Source: Whalleya microplaca (taxonomy: Eukaryota > Ascomycota > Sordariomycetes > Xylariales > Xylariaceae). Taken from it: 64,000 bases of DNA. A model generated the notes under the pieces. The model was given only the letters and a program-made list of their open reading frames with translations. It was not told where the DNA came from and did no database searches. The translations under genes were made by a program, and so were the position numbers. Where the stretch lies: assembly GCA_022497155.1 (NCBI GenBank), contig MU385712.1:557765-621764 (forward strand). Reading direction: 5' to 3'. Positions 47,322 to 58,600 of the stretch are shown here, one piece after another. Position 1 is the first letter of the stretch. Each line of letters starts with the position of its first letter.

Positions 47322-48914
47322 ATGCGAACGGTATCGAATCGGCTTTTGCCGCTCCTCGCCCGCTATGGCTCTGTATTGTTAGCCGCTTTGCTGGTCTACT
47401 ACGTCATCCGTGAGCCGGTCTCCGTGGCCATCGGGGGCCTCTCGTCGTCCCTCAAGCTCGCTAGTCTCAGCAATGGGGAAGACGACATCCCCGTTGTGGC
47501 GGATGAGGACGTACGGGTGGAGGATCCATTAGCTCCCGTAGGCGTGGGGCAAGATGCCCGCAACAGCAATCCGCAGACGCCGATAGAGGAGCCCGAGAAG
47601 TATGTGAAGAAGTACAAGCCAACGAAGGAACCATATCCGCCGATCGAAGACCACTTCCTGTGGCTCACACACTCCAATGCCCCGCCGCCGGTCCCCGAGA
47701 ACAACCTACCACCTATACCGCACGTCGACGAGCTAACACCGCTGCTGATCGGGTTTACGAGAAACTGGCCGTTGCTTCTGCAGTGCGTGAGTAGTTACAT
47801 CGCGGCAGGGTGGCCACCGGAGGATATATACGTAGTGGAGAACACCGGCACATTCCGTTCGAATCGGCAGCACGATCTGTCCCTGCAGAACCCATTTTTC
47901 CTGAACCACACGGCGCTGCACATCCTGGGCGTAAACGTGATCGCGACGCCGACACTGCTGAGCTTCTCGCAGCTACAGAACTTCTACCTGTCGACGGCGC
48001 TGCAGCGCGAGTGGCCGTTCTTCTACTGGAGCCACCAGGACGTGCTGGTGCTCAGCGACGAGGACGTGCGCAAGAACGACCGCGACCACGACTGGGATCA
48101 CGATCCCTACGCGACGATCTACGAGCGCGCCGTCGGCCTGCTGCGCTACCTCAACGGGCCCGACATGCCGCCGTGGGCGACCCACTTCTTCGCCTACGAC
48201 AGCCTCGCCCTCGTCAACCGCGACGCCTATCTCGACGCCGGCGCCTGGGACACCCAGATCCCCTACTACGCCTCCGACTGCGACATGTACCTGCGCCTGC
48301 ACTGGGCCGGGTACTGGCAGCCGCAGAGCGAGGCCGGGCTCATCTTCGACGTCAACGTGGCGCTCGACGACGTCGCGGCGCTGTTCCGGATGCCGGGCGC
48401 GCACGCCAGCTTCAAGGGGGACCCGGTGTTCGTAGACCAGCAGCCGAACCAGCAGCAGAGCCCGAACGCGGGCCAGGACCCGAGCCAGAGCCAGGAGCGG
48501 GACCAGGAGCAGGAGCACCACGAGGCGGAGCTGCAGCGCGAGGAGGAGATGCGGCCGTGGGTCGACGGGCACGGCGAGACGTTCGCGCACCTGGTCGAGG
48601 TGGCGGGCCGCATGCACGACCTGAAGTGGCGCGACCGCGGCGTGCGGCGGAACACGTGGCAGGGCCGGCAGACGGGCGGGCTCGGCGAGCCCTTCCACCG
48701 CGACCCGGAGGGCTTCGCGGCCGGCGTCGAGGCCCTGATCGAGGCCGGCCGCCGCGTGTTCGCCGACAAGTGGGGCCACCGCGGCTGCGACCTCCTCGAG
48801 CTCGGCATCGAGAGTAAGGACGCCTGGAGGCTAGAGCGCGACTGGGATATCCGTGAGAGTCCGGGCAGCGAGGGGGGCAACTGGGGCAGGGACTGGATGA
48901 CCGGGAGTGAGTGA
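47322..48914 (+). CDS. Putative type II membrane glycosyltransferase (GT-A-like)
   Basis: Single exon, 530 residues, starting MRTVSNRLLPLLARYGSVLL. A single helix near residues 8-30 anchors it with the catalytic domain in the Golgi/ER lumen. After a Pro/Glu-rich stem the domain starts at LLIGFTRNWPLLLQCVSSYI and includes ENTGTF, PFFYWSHQDVLVLSDEDV, AYLDAGAWDTQIPYYASDCD and MYLRLHWAGYW. This is the texture of GT-A fold glycosyltransferases, with acidic residues in HQDV and SDCD that could bind metal-sugar nucleotide. A Gln/Glu-rich low-complexity insert (about 370-410) sits in the C-terminal part. I do not know the linkage or exact GT family. The gene is very GC-rich from 47990 on, producing long open frames on the other strand that are not genes. 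Confidence 0.7.
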   Translation: MRTVSNRLLPLLARYGSVLLAALLVYYVIREPVSVAIGGLSSSLKLASLSNGEDDIPVVADEDVRVEDPLAPVGVGQDARNSNPQTPIEEPEKYVKKYKPTKEPYPPIEDHFLWLTHSNAPPPVPENNLPPIPHVDELTPLLIGFTRNWPLLLQCVSSYIAAGWPPEDIYVVENTGTFRSNRQHDLSLQNPFFLNHTALHILGVNVIATPTLLSFSQLQNFYLSTALQREWPFFYWSHQDVLVLSDEDVRKNDRDHDWDHDPYATIYERAVGLLRYLNGPDMPPWATHFFAYDSLALVNRDAYLDAGAWDTQIPYYASDCDMYLRLHWAGYWQPQSEAGLIFDVNVALDDVAALFRMPGAHASFKGDPVFVDQQPNQQQSPNAGQDPSQSQERDQEQEHHEAELQREEEMRPWVDGHGETFAHLVEVAGRMHDLKWRDRGVRRNTWQGRQTGGLGEPFHRDPEGFAAGVEALIEAGRRVFADKWGHRGCDLLELGIESKDAWRLERDWDIRESPGSEGGNWGRDWMTGSE

Positions 48915-49800
48915 GCGGACGGCCGGCCGGCGCGGGCGCGCGTACGTATATACATATATACATGTGTGGATTATATGGGTAAACGTGGGTTACAAGCCTG
49001 GGGCCATTCTATTCATGGTGGTTTATTTGCGAAGATCTCGCCGAGGATCAGTGTTGGTTAGTCGGTGGGTTGAATGTATATACTTGGGCGTTGGTGGATT
49101 GAGTACTATGTAGGGTTTCAACCTATGTCAAAAGCGGTTTGTGTGAAGTATATATAGATATCGTAATGATGTGACGCTTATTATATACAAAAGATTGTCG
49201 GACCACATCATCGTTAGAAATTGACAATAATATCAGTTCGTTCCGCGACAGGTCACATTCCTACTTCCCAATCAATGGTATCACATCCGCCGACGGCCTG
49301 CCTTAACTGTTTAACACTTATTAAACGAAACCTTGCGTCTACAAGATCTCAGTGGTCAAGGCAGCTGAACACCAATGGAGTTCATTTGCCTTGTGCGAGG
49401 GCCATTGCGGTAGTGTCGGTAATAATCAACTCTCGACTCCTCTGGCGTCATGTTAGGTCTAGATGCTTCATAAAATGGCAGTACGGATCAACAAGATCAC
49501 GAGCTCCGTATCATCAATACATGCCAAATTAGCTTGTACTCCCCCCCAACCCAGGCCACCTCGACACCCTGTTCAATGTTCGGCAATGATCATAATATTT
49601 TTCATATAAAAACTTTGGACCCGTTGGCTTGGTGTGGCTTACTCTTCCGTATAGCCATAGATACACCGTCACCACGATACAACTACTTATAGTCTCCCTA
49701 CTAACTACTCATATTGAGTAAGCGAAATTCTATCATCATTGACACTCCAAACGGCCCCAGAACTAGATTTGGCACCACCGTTCGTGTTATTAGCTTCTGA
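48915..49800. other. Intergenic, no gene recognised
   Basis: Spacer between the glycosyltransferase gene and the P450 relic. A short TATA/TACATATA repeat lies near 48945-48965. Nothing else seen. Confidence 0.55.
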
Positions 49801-50473
49801 TTAGAGGCCTAGCGGCATCTTCGCACTGACGTCGCCTGGAGAACTGCCTCGGGGATGAAATACCAGGTTGGGTCCTACGTATCTAAAACCGAATGTGTCA
49901 TATAGCTGGAACTCGTCTGGTTGTCCTCTCCCGTCCGCCAGTCCAGGCACACCCGCGCCAGCCTTTCCAATATACCCCGGTGCAACCTCAAAATCGAAAT
50001 GCCAAAGTGTCCTTGCTATAACCAGGCTAGACTGTAGGTACGCCATACGCTTTCCTGCGCACCCGCGAGAACCAATAGAAAAGGGGCTGAGGGTGGCCTC
50101 ATCATCGGTAAGCCAGCGCTCGGGGCGAAAGACGAAAGGTTCAGAAAAATACTCTTTGTTGTGATGGAGCGAGTACGTGCAGACTCCTACTTCTGCGCCT
50201 GGTGGGACAATATTCCCGTCAACAATGAATGACTGATGTCGCTCGTTTTGGTACAGTTCTTGCCACAGTGTGTCAGTGACCCAAGAGACATGCGCAAGGC
50301 TTCATCGATACAGGCACGTAGATAGCCGCAGCTGGCGAGTTTCGGGCCGCCTCGAAGTCCGGCATTGCTCCCAAACATATCACGTATCTCATCGGCTAGC
50401 TTACTATAAACATGAGAGCTTCGCGATAGATAGAAGAACGGTGCACTGAGTGCAGTAGTTGTAGTGTCCCCAC
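49801..50473 (-). pseudogene. Cytochrome P450 C-terminal half with one-base frameshift
   Basis: The minus strand reads the I-helix (GGDTTTTALSAPFFYLSR), then the K-helix with the ExxR motif (YLRACIDEALRMS), PERW, the heme loop FSIGSRGCAGKRMAYLQS and a normal end (DEFQLYDTFGFRYVGPNLVF). The frame shifts at about 50281-50286, between LRMS and VTDTLWQEL: one base is missing compared with the usual MSPPV. Everything else is conserved, so the loss is recent. The 5' edge at 50473 follows an AG acceptor; upstream exons were not securely found. The heme Cys is intact. Fungal P450s of this type act on secondary metabolites or aromatic acids, but the substrate is unknown. Confidence 0.8.
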
Positions 50474-51739
50474 CTGTCGATGAATTAATGCATGGCTACG
50501 TAGAGGTACGTCAGTTTCTAAGGTGCTCTCGGGACACAGGCCTGCTGGAAAGAAGAATGGTGCTTCGGACCATTTATTCGTCCTAGAATAACTGCTTTTA
50601 ATTGAACCTTTGTCAAATCAAAACTCCCAGCCTTTAGGCAAGTGTACTTCTCGTAGCAGCGCGCCGGATTCTGCTGTTATGATCCTCCAGCAACGTAATC
50701 CAGGCAGTACAAACCCGTAGATTTGTTACCCTTGATGTATCGAACAGAACCCCAATCACATTGCTAGAAGGGAGGTTCGGCTCATCAAGATTGACAGTAA
50801 GTAACATGTGAATTCTAGCGGAGATTTTCAATGAAGCTTATACTACATCGTGAATTGCACCATGAAACCTAAAGCTTTTAGACTTATTTCGTATGGTAGT
50901 TTGGTAAGAATCTTGTTGGATTGTCCACCGCATCTCGTCTAGTGGCGCGCATCAAGCACAGGTACTCCTAGATCTCAACACTGAGGAGCTGCTTCTCCGG
51001 GACCTTTAAGGCTATTGCTAATTTCTCCGCCCATAAAATCAAGCTTCTTTTCGAGATCCCTATCTGAGATCTGAGCAATAAGATTACACTCTTTCGAGCT
51101 ACCATATTCGCAATAGTTTTAGCTAATGGGACCTTCTCGGCCGGCATACGACCAGCTCGAGACGTCTGGGCGCCTCTTCGCGGGCTGAGGTAAGAGGTAG
51201 ACAATATGAACTGTGCTGGTGATATGCTAAATGATTTGTGCTACAATGGTAGATTATCTACGTGATCTTGGACGATGTTATGCTCCTCTTTGTCTATAAT
51301 GATACATACCGACTACCGAACCAAGTTCGAAAGCAATTTGTAGAATCTGAGCATTCATGACATCCTTTACGGTGCTGTACATCCTAAAACACACCCAGCC
51401 TGATGAATACACTGGATATGTGCATTGTCAATATGGTACAAAGTAGTGAGGAGCTTCATGGCTTGATTAATACAAGGTGAAGCTAGAAGGCAGAGCCCCT
51501 TTGGATGTCCAGGCAGCAGCAGTCATATGTAGACCCGCATCCAGTCTTAGAGGCATATTCCAACATGTAGGTGTGCGGGGCTTCTGTTACTCTGCGACTA
51601 TTCGTCCATATGGATGTAACTCCAAACTGGCGGCCTCAACATCGACCCTACTACCCTACCCCTCTTCGACTGCGCGACCAAGACCAACTCCTTGACAAAG
51701 TCTCCCATAGCGTGAGATGAGAGCGTTAGTACAGCCGCA
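50474..51739. other. Region upstream of P450 relic, possible decayed coding
   Basis: On the minus strand 50831-50634 (NVIGVLFDTSRVTNLRVCTA) and 51204-50968 (GISKRSLILWAEKLAIALKV) read protein-like and could belong to missing P450 exons or to a second P450, but the match is weak. The last 200 bases before 51740 should be the promoter of the STAND gene. Confidence 0.3.
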
Positions 51740-54700
51740 ATGGAAGGCCTAGCAGCTCTCGGGTTCGCATGCAATATCATCCAGCTCTTGGAACTTTCTT
51801 CGAAGGTATTAATTGGAGCTATCGAGATCTAATCGTCGGCATCGGGCACAACATCGGAAATAGCGGAGATCGACATAAGTGCACGAAATCTGAAATCCCT
51901 GACCCAAAGGTTAAAAGTTCACTCGGAGAACACCCCCAGGGATATTGATAGCAAGCGTTTGATTCTTCTCAAAGATGGATGCGATACACTTTCGGATGAT
52001 CTTCAGAAGATCGTCGAGACAATGAGAGTAAGAAGATCAGGATCAAGAACGGAGAGTCTCAAGGCATCATGGAGAAGTGTGAGCCAAAAGAAAAAACTTG
52101 AATCTATACAATCAAGGCTGGATAGATATCGAGCTCAAGTCTTCAGCGAGCTCCTTGCAATAATGAGGTAGACATTTATTCTGTCAGAATCTAGGGTCGC
52201 CTGTTTCCCACCGAACTGACGTTCAATAGTGACGACGTCTCTGCAACTTATCGCCTGCTGGAGTCATCGATAAAGGCCCATGAAAATGATGCTAAGGCTA
52301 CGAGAGAGGAACTGCTTAAAGTCAGAGATACCATCATCACTAGACTGAAGTCGGAAATGCAAGCGGCCAAGCTGCCTCGAGGAGACATACTGAGTACGCA
52401 TTCGGTAGTTTTGAAAGAAATACTTGATTCCTTAAATTCCCTCTTGGAAAGTACAAGGACTATTCCGCTCGAGAATCAAATTTTGAAGAGACTATGGTTT
52501 GCACACATTAGAACTCGCGAAAACTCTGTCGAGATTGCCAATGAAGGGACCTATCGTTGGTTATTACACGACGCCCCCAGTGTCCTCCCGGAATATGCGA
52601 ATCATAGTACAACTGATTGTGGTCCAAGCGGTTGGTGGTTTGAGGAGGAAGAAATCGAACGTCGCCAGAAGAGGATTGCATTTCTTGAATGGCTTCGAAC
52701 CGGTAACGGGATCTTCTATATATCTGGGAAGGCAGGATCCGGCAAATCCACTCTGATGAAATATTTAACGGGCGAAAACAAAACTCACCAAGAGCTTGAG
52801 GCGGTAAGATTCAGAAGTTTATTTTCTCTTCCAGCTATATTTATGCACAATGATACCTCAGAATCTGTTTTGCAATTTAGGACTGCGTCAACATTCTTTA
52901 CAATCTCCGATATCTTGCTCGGCTTCCTAGAAAGACAGAATGTTAATGATTGGTATTATAGTGGGCGAACACTGATGGGAAGGACCTAATCTTTGCTCGT
53001 TTCTTCTTCTGGAGTTCTGGTTCAACAATGCAAAAAAGCATTGAGGGTTTATATCGAAGCATTCTGTGGGAAATTCTTCGGCAATGTCCAAAGTTGATTC
53101 CCGAGGTCTTCCCAGAAACATGGTCTTATAGCATCAGAGCATGCTCAAGCGGCACTGAAGAATCTTCATGCCCATTTGATATAAGCGAGCTGATAGCTGC
53201 GTTTGAGAACCTCGCCCGAAATCAGTACATCACTGCTTACAACAAAATCTGTCTATTCATCGACGGGCTTGATGAGTTCGAGGGAGACTATTGGAAACTA
53301 GCAATGAACTTAAACTCTTGGGCATCATCTGGCCACATCAAGATTTGCCTCTCCAGTCGCCCTTACAACGAGTTCGAACGAGCTTTTGCGCTTAATCCGG
53401 ATAGACACTTCAAATTGGCTGATCTGACCCGAAGCGACATGCACCGTTTTGTGCATGACGAGTTCAATAATGATGCGCGTTACGCCTTGGTTCAAGACCT
53501 TGATGATGGATATTCTGGGTTGATTACCTCTATTGTCTCTCGATCAGACGGGGTTTTCCTATGGGTTCGATTAGCAACCTATACTCTTTTAAAGGGAATT
53601 GGCGACAGCTGCTCAGTAGCGCAACTCAGAAGAAAACTGGATACCGTCCCAAGTGGCCTAACAGCAGTCTTCGATAGTATGTTCGATACTATTGATAGAT
53701 CGGATCGAAGAAGTGTCGCACAGATGTTTCTGACCATGCTGAGTGATCCCACGGAGGACAGGGTGAGCACATGGGTCTATACGCAGGCGGTCTTAGACGA
53801 TTTGATGGATGACCCTGTGAAGGCAGAAGACTTACTATCCGGCCAGTTAAGTCCAAAGTTGACCGTGGCTCAATGTTTTTCTACGTGCCACGCTACGAGT
53901 CAACGTGTGGTAGCTAGGTGTAAAGGCCTGGTCGAAGTCCAGACCAATAACGAAAAATTTCCTCATTGCCATGAGATAGATTTCGTACACCGAACAGTCC
54001 ACGACTTCATAGAGGATGAAAATATTCAGGAGAAGTTGCATAAGTGGGCAGGGGATTATTATCCTACAAGAGAGTTGGCCCGAGCCCTCCTAGCGATGGC
54101 CAAATTCGTCCCGTTCGATAAAATTCGAGAATGGCACCGGGATCACGACGGTCAACAACACGACGATCAAAATTACACAGATCAAGGCCACACCGATCAA
54201 GACCAGCTCTCATTTTTTAAGGGGGTGTCCGATCATCAGGCGTGGATGACTTTGCCGTTTGCCGAGATATTGGCAAAGGCTGATCGGGATGAATATCCAT
54301 CTTTGCTGTCTGGATTTGAATCGATTACCAGCATGTATATGTCAGGATCAACCCTTGATGGTAAAATGACGTTCCCCAGGCTTTGGTGGTCTGGTACTAC
54401 CATGTTCGTGCCGCCTTCCTCTCTTTGTCGTGACAATCCCGGGGCATCCCTTATCAATCATATTTTCAGCAACGGAGGCGTTAACACGGCACTGAATATG
54501 ATATCCCGATACTCAAAACTGGCAACTCCAGCCTCATGCGGTGGCTTTAACATCCTTTTGACAGCAGCAATCTACGATCTAGAGAGCACGAACAGTAATA
54601 ACTTCATTTCTACCCGTGTTCTTGACTAAGGGATTATTTCGCCAAATACCGAGTCTCCTGAAACTTGTATGACTGTAAGTCTACGTTTAGAAACCATCGA

Positions 54701-55292
54701 AGAATGCGTGCCTACTCCCTCATGGACAACTTGGACTTGCTTCTTATTGTACGTTTCTCATTGCTTGAGCCCTCATCCTCTCTCACCTTTCTTTGAGTAC
54801 AATGAATATGGGCCATACGACAAAGAGGTGGCGTTAGATCTCATATATAAATTTCTACAGCATGGTGCAGACCCTTCAGTCTGTTTCCTTGGATACAAGA
54901 TCAATCTAGCCACACGCAAACTAGAAGAAGGGGACAGCCCATACTATATTGATCTTTTCGGCATGATCGATTGGTGGGGCTTAGACACCGCTTCAATTAA
55001 AGAAGTATTGCATATGCGAGTACAAGACAAGGGCTGGGCCTTGATGAGATAAATGCGTGGAGTAATTCGACAGACATATGGCTCAAACCATGTGATCAAG
55101 CGGCTAACCCGTGAAAACTTGATGCAATGGGGATTCTTGCCCTACAAGATTGTATCTGCCGACCAGCTTGGAGAGATACCTCTTTTTGAGTTACGTAGGA
55201 CTTCTAATTTAATCGCTGAACATATATACTACAGTAAACAGGCTATGCAGGCTTTTCTTGATGGGTTTAAGTGTAACAGGCAGGGCAAATAA
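51740..55292 (+). pseudogene. STAND/NACHT NTPase (fungal NLR-like), stopped by three in-frame TAA codons
   Basis: Three exons: 51740-52167, 52230-52803 and 52962-55292 (introns 62 and 158 nt), in phase, 1111 codons. The N-terminus (MEGLAALGFACNIIQLLELS) is the fungal helical signalling domain found before NACHT. It is followed by a coiled region, the NACHT P-loop GKAGSGKS (about residue 309), FARFFFWSSGSTMQ, Walker B LFIDGLDEF (about 433), SSRPYNEFE and the winged-helix/DUF7791-type region. The C-terminal part is long and repeat-free. TAA codons lie at 51830-51832 (codon 31, where the family usually has Tyr), 54627-54629 and 55050-55052. No frameshift is present. Intact relatives act in non-self recognition and cell death in fungi. 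It may be a recent pseudogene, or the first TAA may be a start-site issue. The nearby P450 relic is also decaying. Confidence 0.82.
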
Positions 55293-58200
55293 ACAAGGGT
55301 TAATTGGTAAATAAGTTTGTCCCGGTTTGTCCTCTTTACATGAATATACCCTGTAAACTTTTATTATATAATAGGTTATGGGTAATTAATATTGCTTTTT
55401 ATTTCCTAAACCTGACTCCAGGATATTCCATCCTGAAGGTGCTATATATAGACTGTACATCCATCCTATACTGTCAGGGGCGTTCCTGACGGTCGTGTAT
55501 TTAATATCTCGTCTTATGTTCAATAGCTTCGGCGTGTATTGAATGTCTCGTCTTATATTTAATGTCTTCGGCATGTGATCAATGGCCATAATTTCGTAAA
55601 TTCGTGGGTAACAGGTAATATGTCGGCGTGCGTGGCTAAGTCTAGTTTTAGGCTATCTATCGGTATATGGCTTGGTTCGATTTATATAGGAAAACGTGAC
55701 TATCGGGATGAAATAATATAAAAGAGAATATATAGCTATATAATTATAACACACCTCACTAGGCCCCTTATACGTAACCTGTTAAACCACAGGCTTAGTT
55801 AGCTAGATTAAATGAGCAGGTCAGGAGGTTTTCTCAAGCCATGCTGCCACGCGGCATATAATAATACCTCAAAGTTCCTAAACGAAGTAGGTCATCTCAG
55901 CTTTACAGCAACACTTTCTATAACGCCACTAATGAAAATTTTAAACAAGCGTACGCACTTTAGCGATAGCAAAGCTTCTAAAGGAGGCGAACTTTTATCC
56001 TAACACTAGCTTCCATGTTAGGTATAAGGGCATTTCGGAGCTAAAGCCTCAACACAGGTATGATCGCCTAGGGAGCCAACGCCTGTAATTCAATACTAAT
56101 ACAGCTTACTGTGACACAATGTTCTCGCGAGACCAGTAGTGTAAGCAGTGTAGTATATATCGATCGAGTCACAGTAAAGACTCGTTGAGTTAGTCAAGAA
56201 GCCTGGACCTTAGGGACTCTTTTATCTCTTGGCTTGAGAAGGGGCAACGTAGTTGATGCAATTAAGGACCTGAAGGGCCTGGGCTTCCTTATAGGAATGG
56301 TTGGGTGATGTCATGCTGGATGTAACAAATCTGCAAGATCAGATAAATCTGCAGGGGCCAGCAACATAGATGGCTTACAGAGGACCCCTATGTGCGAGGT
56401 TATTGGCCTAGCCAATCATGCAATTCTTCGACGGCATGGCACCAATGATATCTCGGCTCATGTTATAGAGCCGAGGTTGATCGGCAGATTTTCTGGCGTA
56501 CGACAGCGGGATGCATCGCTGGACACATGCTTAGATCAACGACAAACGTTAATCTAAAGTTTCAGATCGGTCAGGATACTGCCGAGTCAAGATCTAAAGC
56601 AAGGTCAAGGATGCTCAGGGTTCTAACCCGATTGTTCCAACTGTTCCGATCGACCCGATCGGTTCGTAGGTCGTTCGTTCATTGAAACTTGATCTTCAGA
56701 GAAATGTTCTAGAAACTATACAGCTTTGGCGAGATTGTTGGGTAAGTCAATAGAAGTGCTCTATTGATTACCGGTTCTTGCTGGCATGTACTCGGGCAGC
56801 AATTCAGTAATACTAGGTATACGATTGGCGCTAAGACCAGCTTAGATTAGTTTCTATTCCGCACCTATACAACGATACTGTTAGAGAAGCTTTGAGTATA
56901 CGGTACAGTAACTAGATCGTTTGGTAATGTCAATGGATAGGGCCAAGCTTTTATCCCCTCCATATCATTTGGGTACTGGCTTTCTGTAGCAGTGTTGGAT
57001 GCGACCTAGTATACTCTCGGATTGCTTGTGACATCGTATGGTAAAACGCTGCCTAACAAGGTCCTGCCCCGAGAAAAGGTGCGGGCGTGAATGCCTTCAT
57101 CCGTTGCCGAATAAAAGTTTAGGACTTGAACCAGTAAGACAATGCATGGCAAAATCTAAGTGGGCAAGCTTTGGGGGGTGGCGGATTATATGTAGTAAGT
57201 AAATGCTGATACGGGAGGTATATGTCTCGGTTAGCTATGCGGAGGAAACAGTAACGAATGGAGATCATTTGACTTGGACCAATCAAAATGGATTTTCATC
57301 ACACGAAGATAAAACCAAATGTTACCTGCCAGAGTCGTCTCTCAGCCTCAACAATGTATGGCCCAGGCAGTGGGACCCGAACTAAGTGTTACTCAATGCT
57401 TATTAGTTCCGATGTCACTCATGACTACAGCCGCATGCCACCAGCACTAGTTGCATAGCGACAACTTGGCATGATAAATCGAAAGATATAATTCAAAGTT
57501 AAAAGTTTAGAAATTAAGTAAATTGTTCTTACCTAATGACGGACTGACCTCGTCGATTTGATGCAAATGCTGGTAGTTTTGTAAGTCCTTTGCTTCGAGT
57601 ATCTTTGCTCGTATAAATTGAGTACTTCGTATACGAGCACTGATATCGAAGCTGAACAAGAGATCGGTATGAGTATGGTTCTATGTATCATAGATGTAGT
57701 AAGTTGCAGCTGTTTGCCAAGCCCTCGTGGGTTAGCAATCATGTCCAAATCAAGTTACCGCTTATGAGAGGGAAGGCCTTATTGGCTGTCCTAATAGATC
57801 ATCTCGAAGGCTTGCACCCGGTTCTATTCAATGCGCCGATATGGCGTGCAGACCAATTCTGCACCCTGCCTGGTGGTTCCTGAATCTAGGGACTCGATGT
57901 CTATGCAACCCCACAATGGCAGCGACGGCAACAAGCCAGTTACGCACTTCCCTCTCGGGATGGCGATTTCGATCTCTCCACGCAATCTTGAGCCTACCTA
58001 GGTTGATGTGATACAAGACAAGATCAGCACAGAACTTTACCATCTCCAGTAATTGGTAATAGTAACAGGACAGCCAGACAGTCTGATAACTGGGTTTCCT
58101 CATCGCCATCTAGACCACGGAGGAACATACCAGGAGCTTACCACACCATGTTGAGCTCGGATATCTTGCACTCCTGTTGGACAAGTTGGTTGACATCCCC

Positions 58201-58600
58201 TGTAGTGTTACGCCAGGCAGAGAAGCAATACCCCTGTCTCTATACCCCTGTCTCTCATTCTTGGCTTTGGTTATTCCGGATTTGGAAGTATGTACAGAGA
58301 TGTAGTCCAACAAGACGGGAACTGAGATGCTCTTTTCTAGTGCAGTAAACATAGTGACGACTATGTCATTGCCATTCGAGGATAGTAAGTTGGAGGAAAA
58401 GATGTACTTGTTTCTGATTCTCATCTTGGCGAGGAGGACATAATCAGTTACGGATGAGACCAACCATCTATGCCTCTACTGAGTACTTATATCAGGCATA
58501 GCCTCCGTGCTGCTTCGTTCAATTTCTGGAGTTCTCTGTGCCAACCAACCCTCAAGAACATCATCCATCAGACTTCAGACATCCTTACCCTCTTTTCACC
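55293..58600. other. Intergenic accessory stretch, mostly unrecognised
   Basis: AT-rich, with an LTR-like scrap at about 55473-55752 and a tandem repeat at 55494-55585. No gene with a convincing start or splice pattern. The immediate 58470-58600 region is the likely leader of the TmpA-like gene. Confidence 0.45.
55494..55585 (+). repeat. 39-bp tandem repeat, about 2.3 copies
   Basis: Units at 55494-55532 and 55533-55571 agree at 33 of 39 positions, each with CTCGTCTTAT and ending TTCGG; a partial third unit follows. A GTCAGG...CCTGAC inverted pair (55473-55490) lies just before. Confidence 0.75.

Noticed and set aside
47810..48963. Long open frames (up to 335 codons) on both strands within the glycosyltransferase gene
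   Set aside because: The gene is very GC-rich so stops are rare in all frames; the Arg/Ala/Pro-rich translations are typical shadows.
54590..54640. 36-nt intron that would remove the TAA at 54627
   Set aside because: Shorter than any supported intron here and with no room between branch site and acceptor.
55018..55071. 54-nt intron that would remove the TAA at 55050
   Set aside because: It is in frame but would delete coding-like sequence (DKGWALMR) and lacks a branch site; kept only as an alternative.
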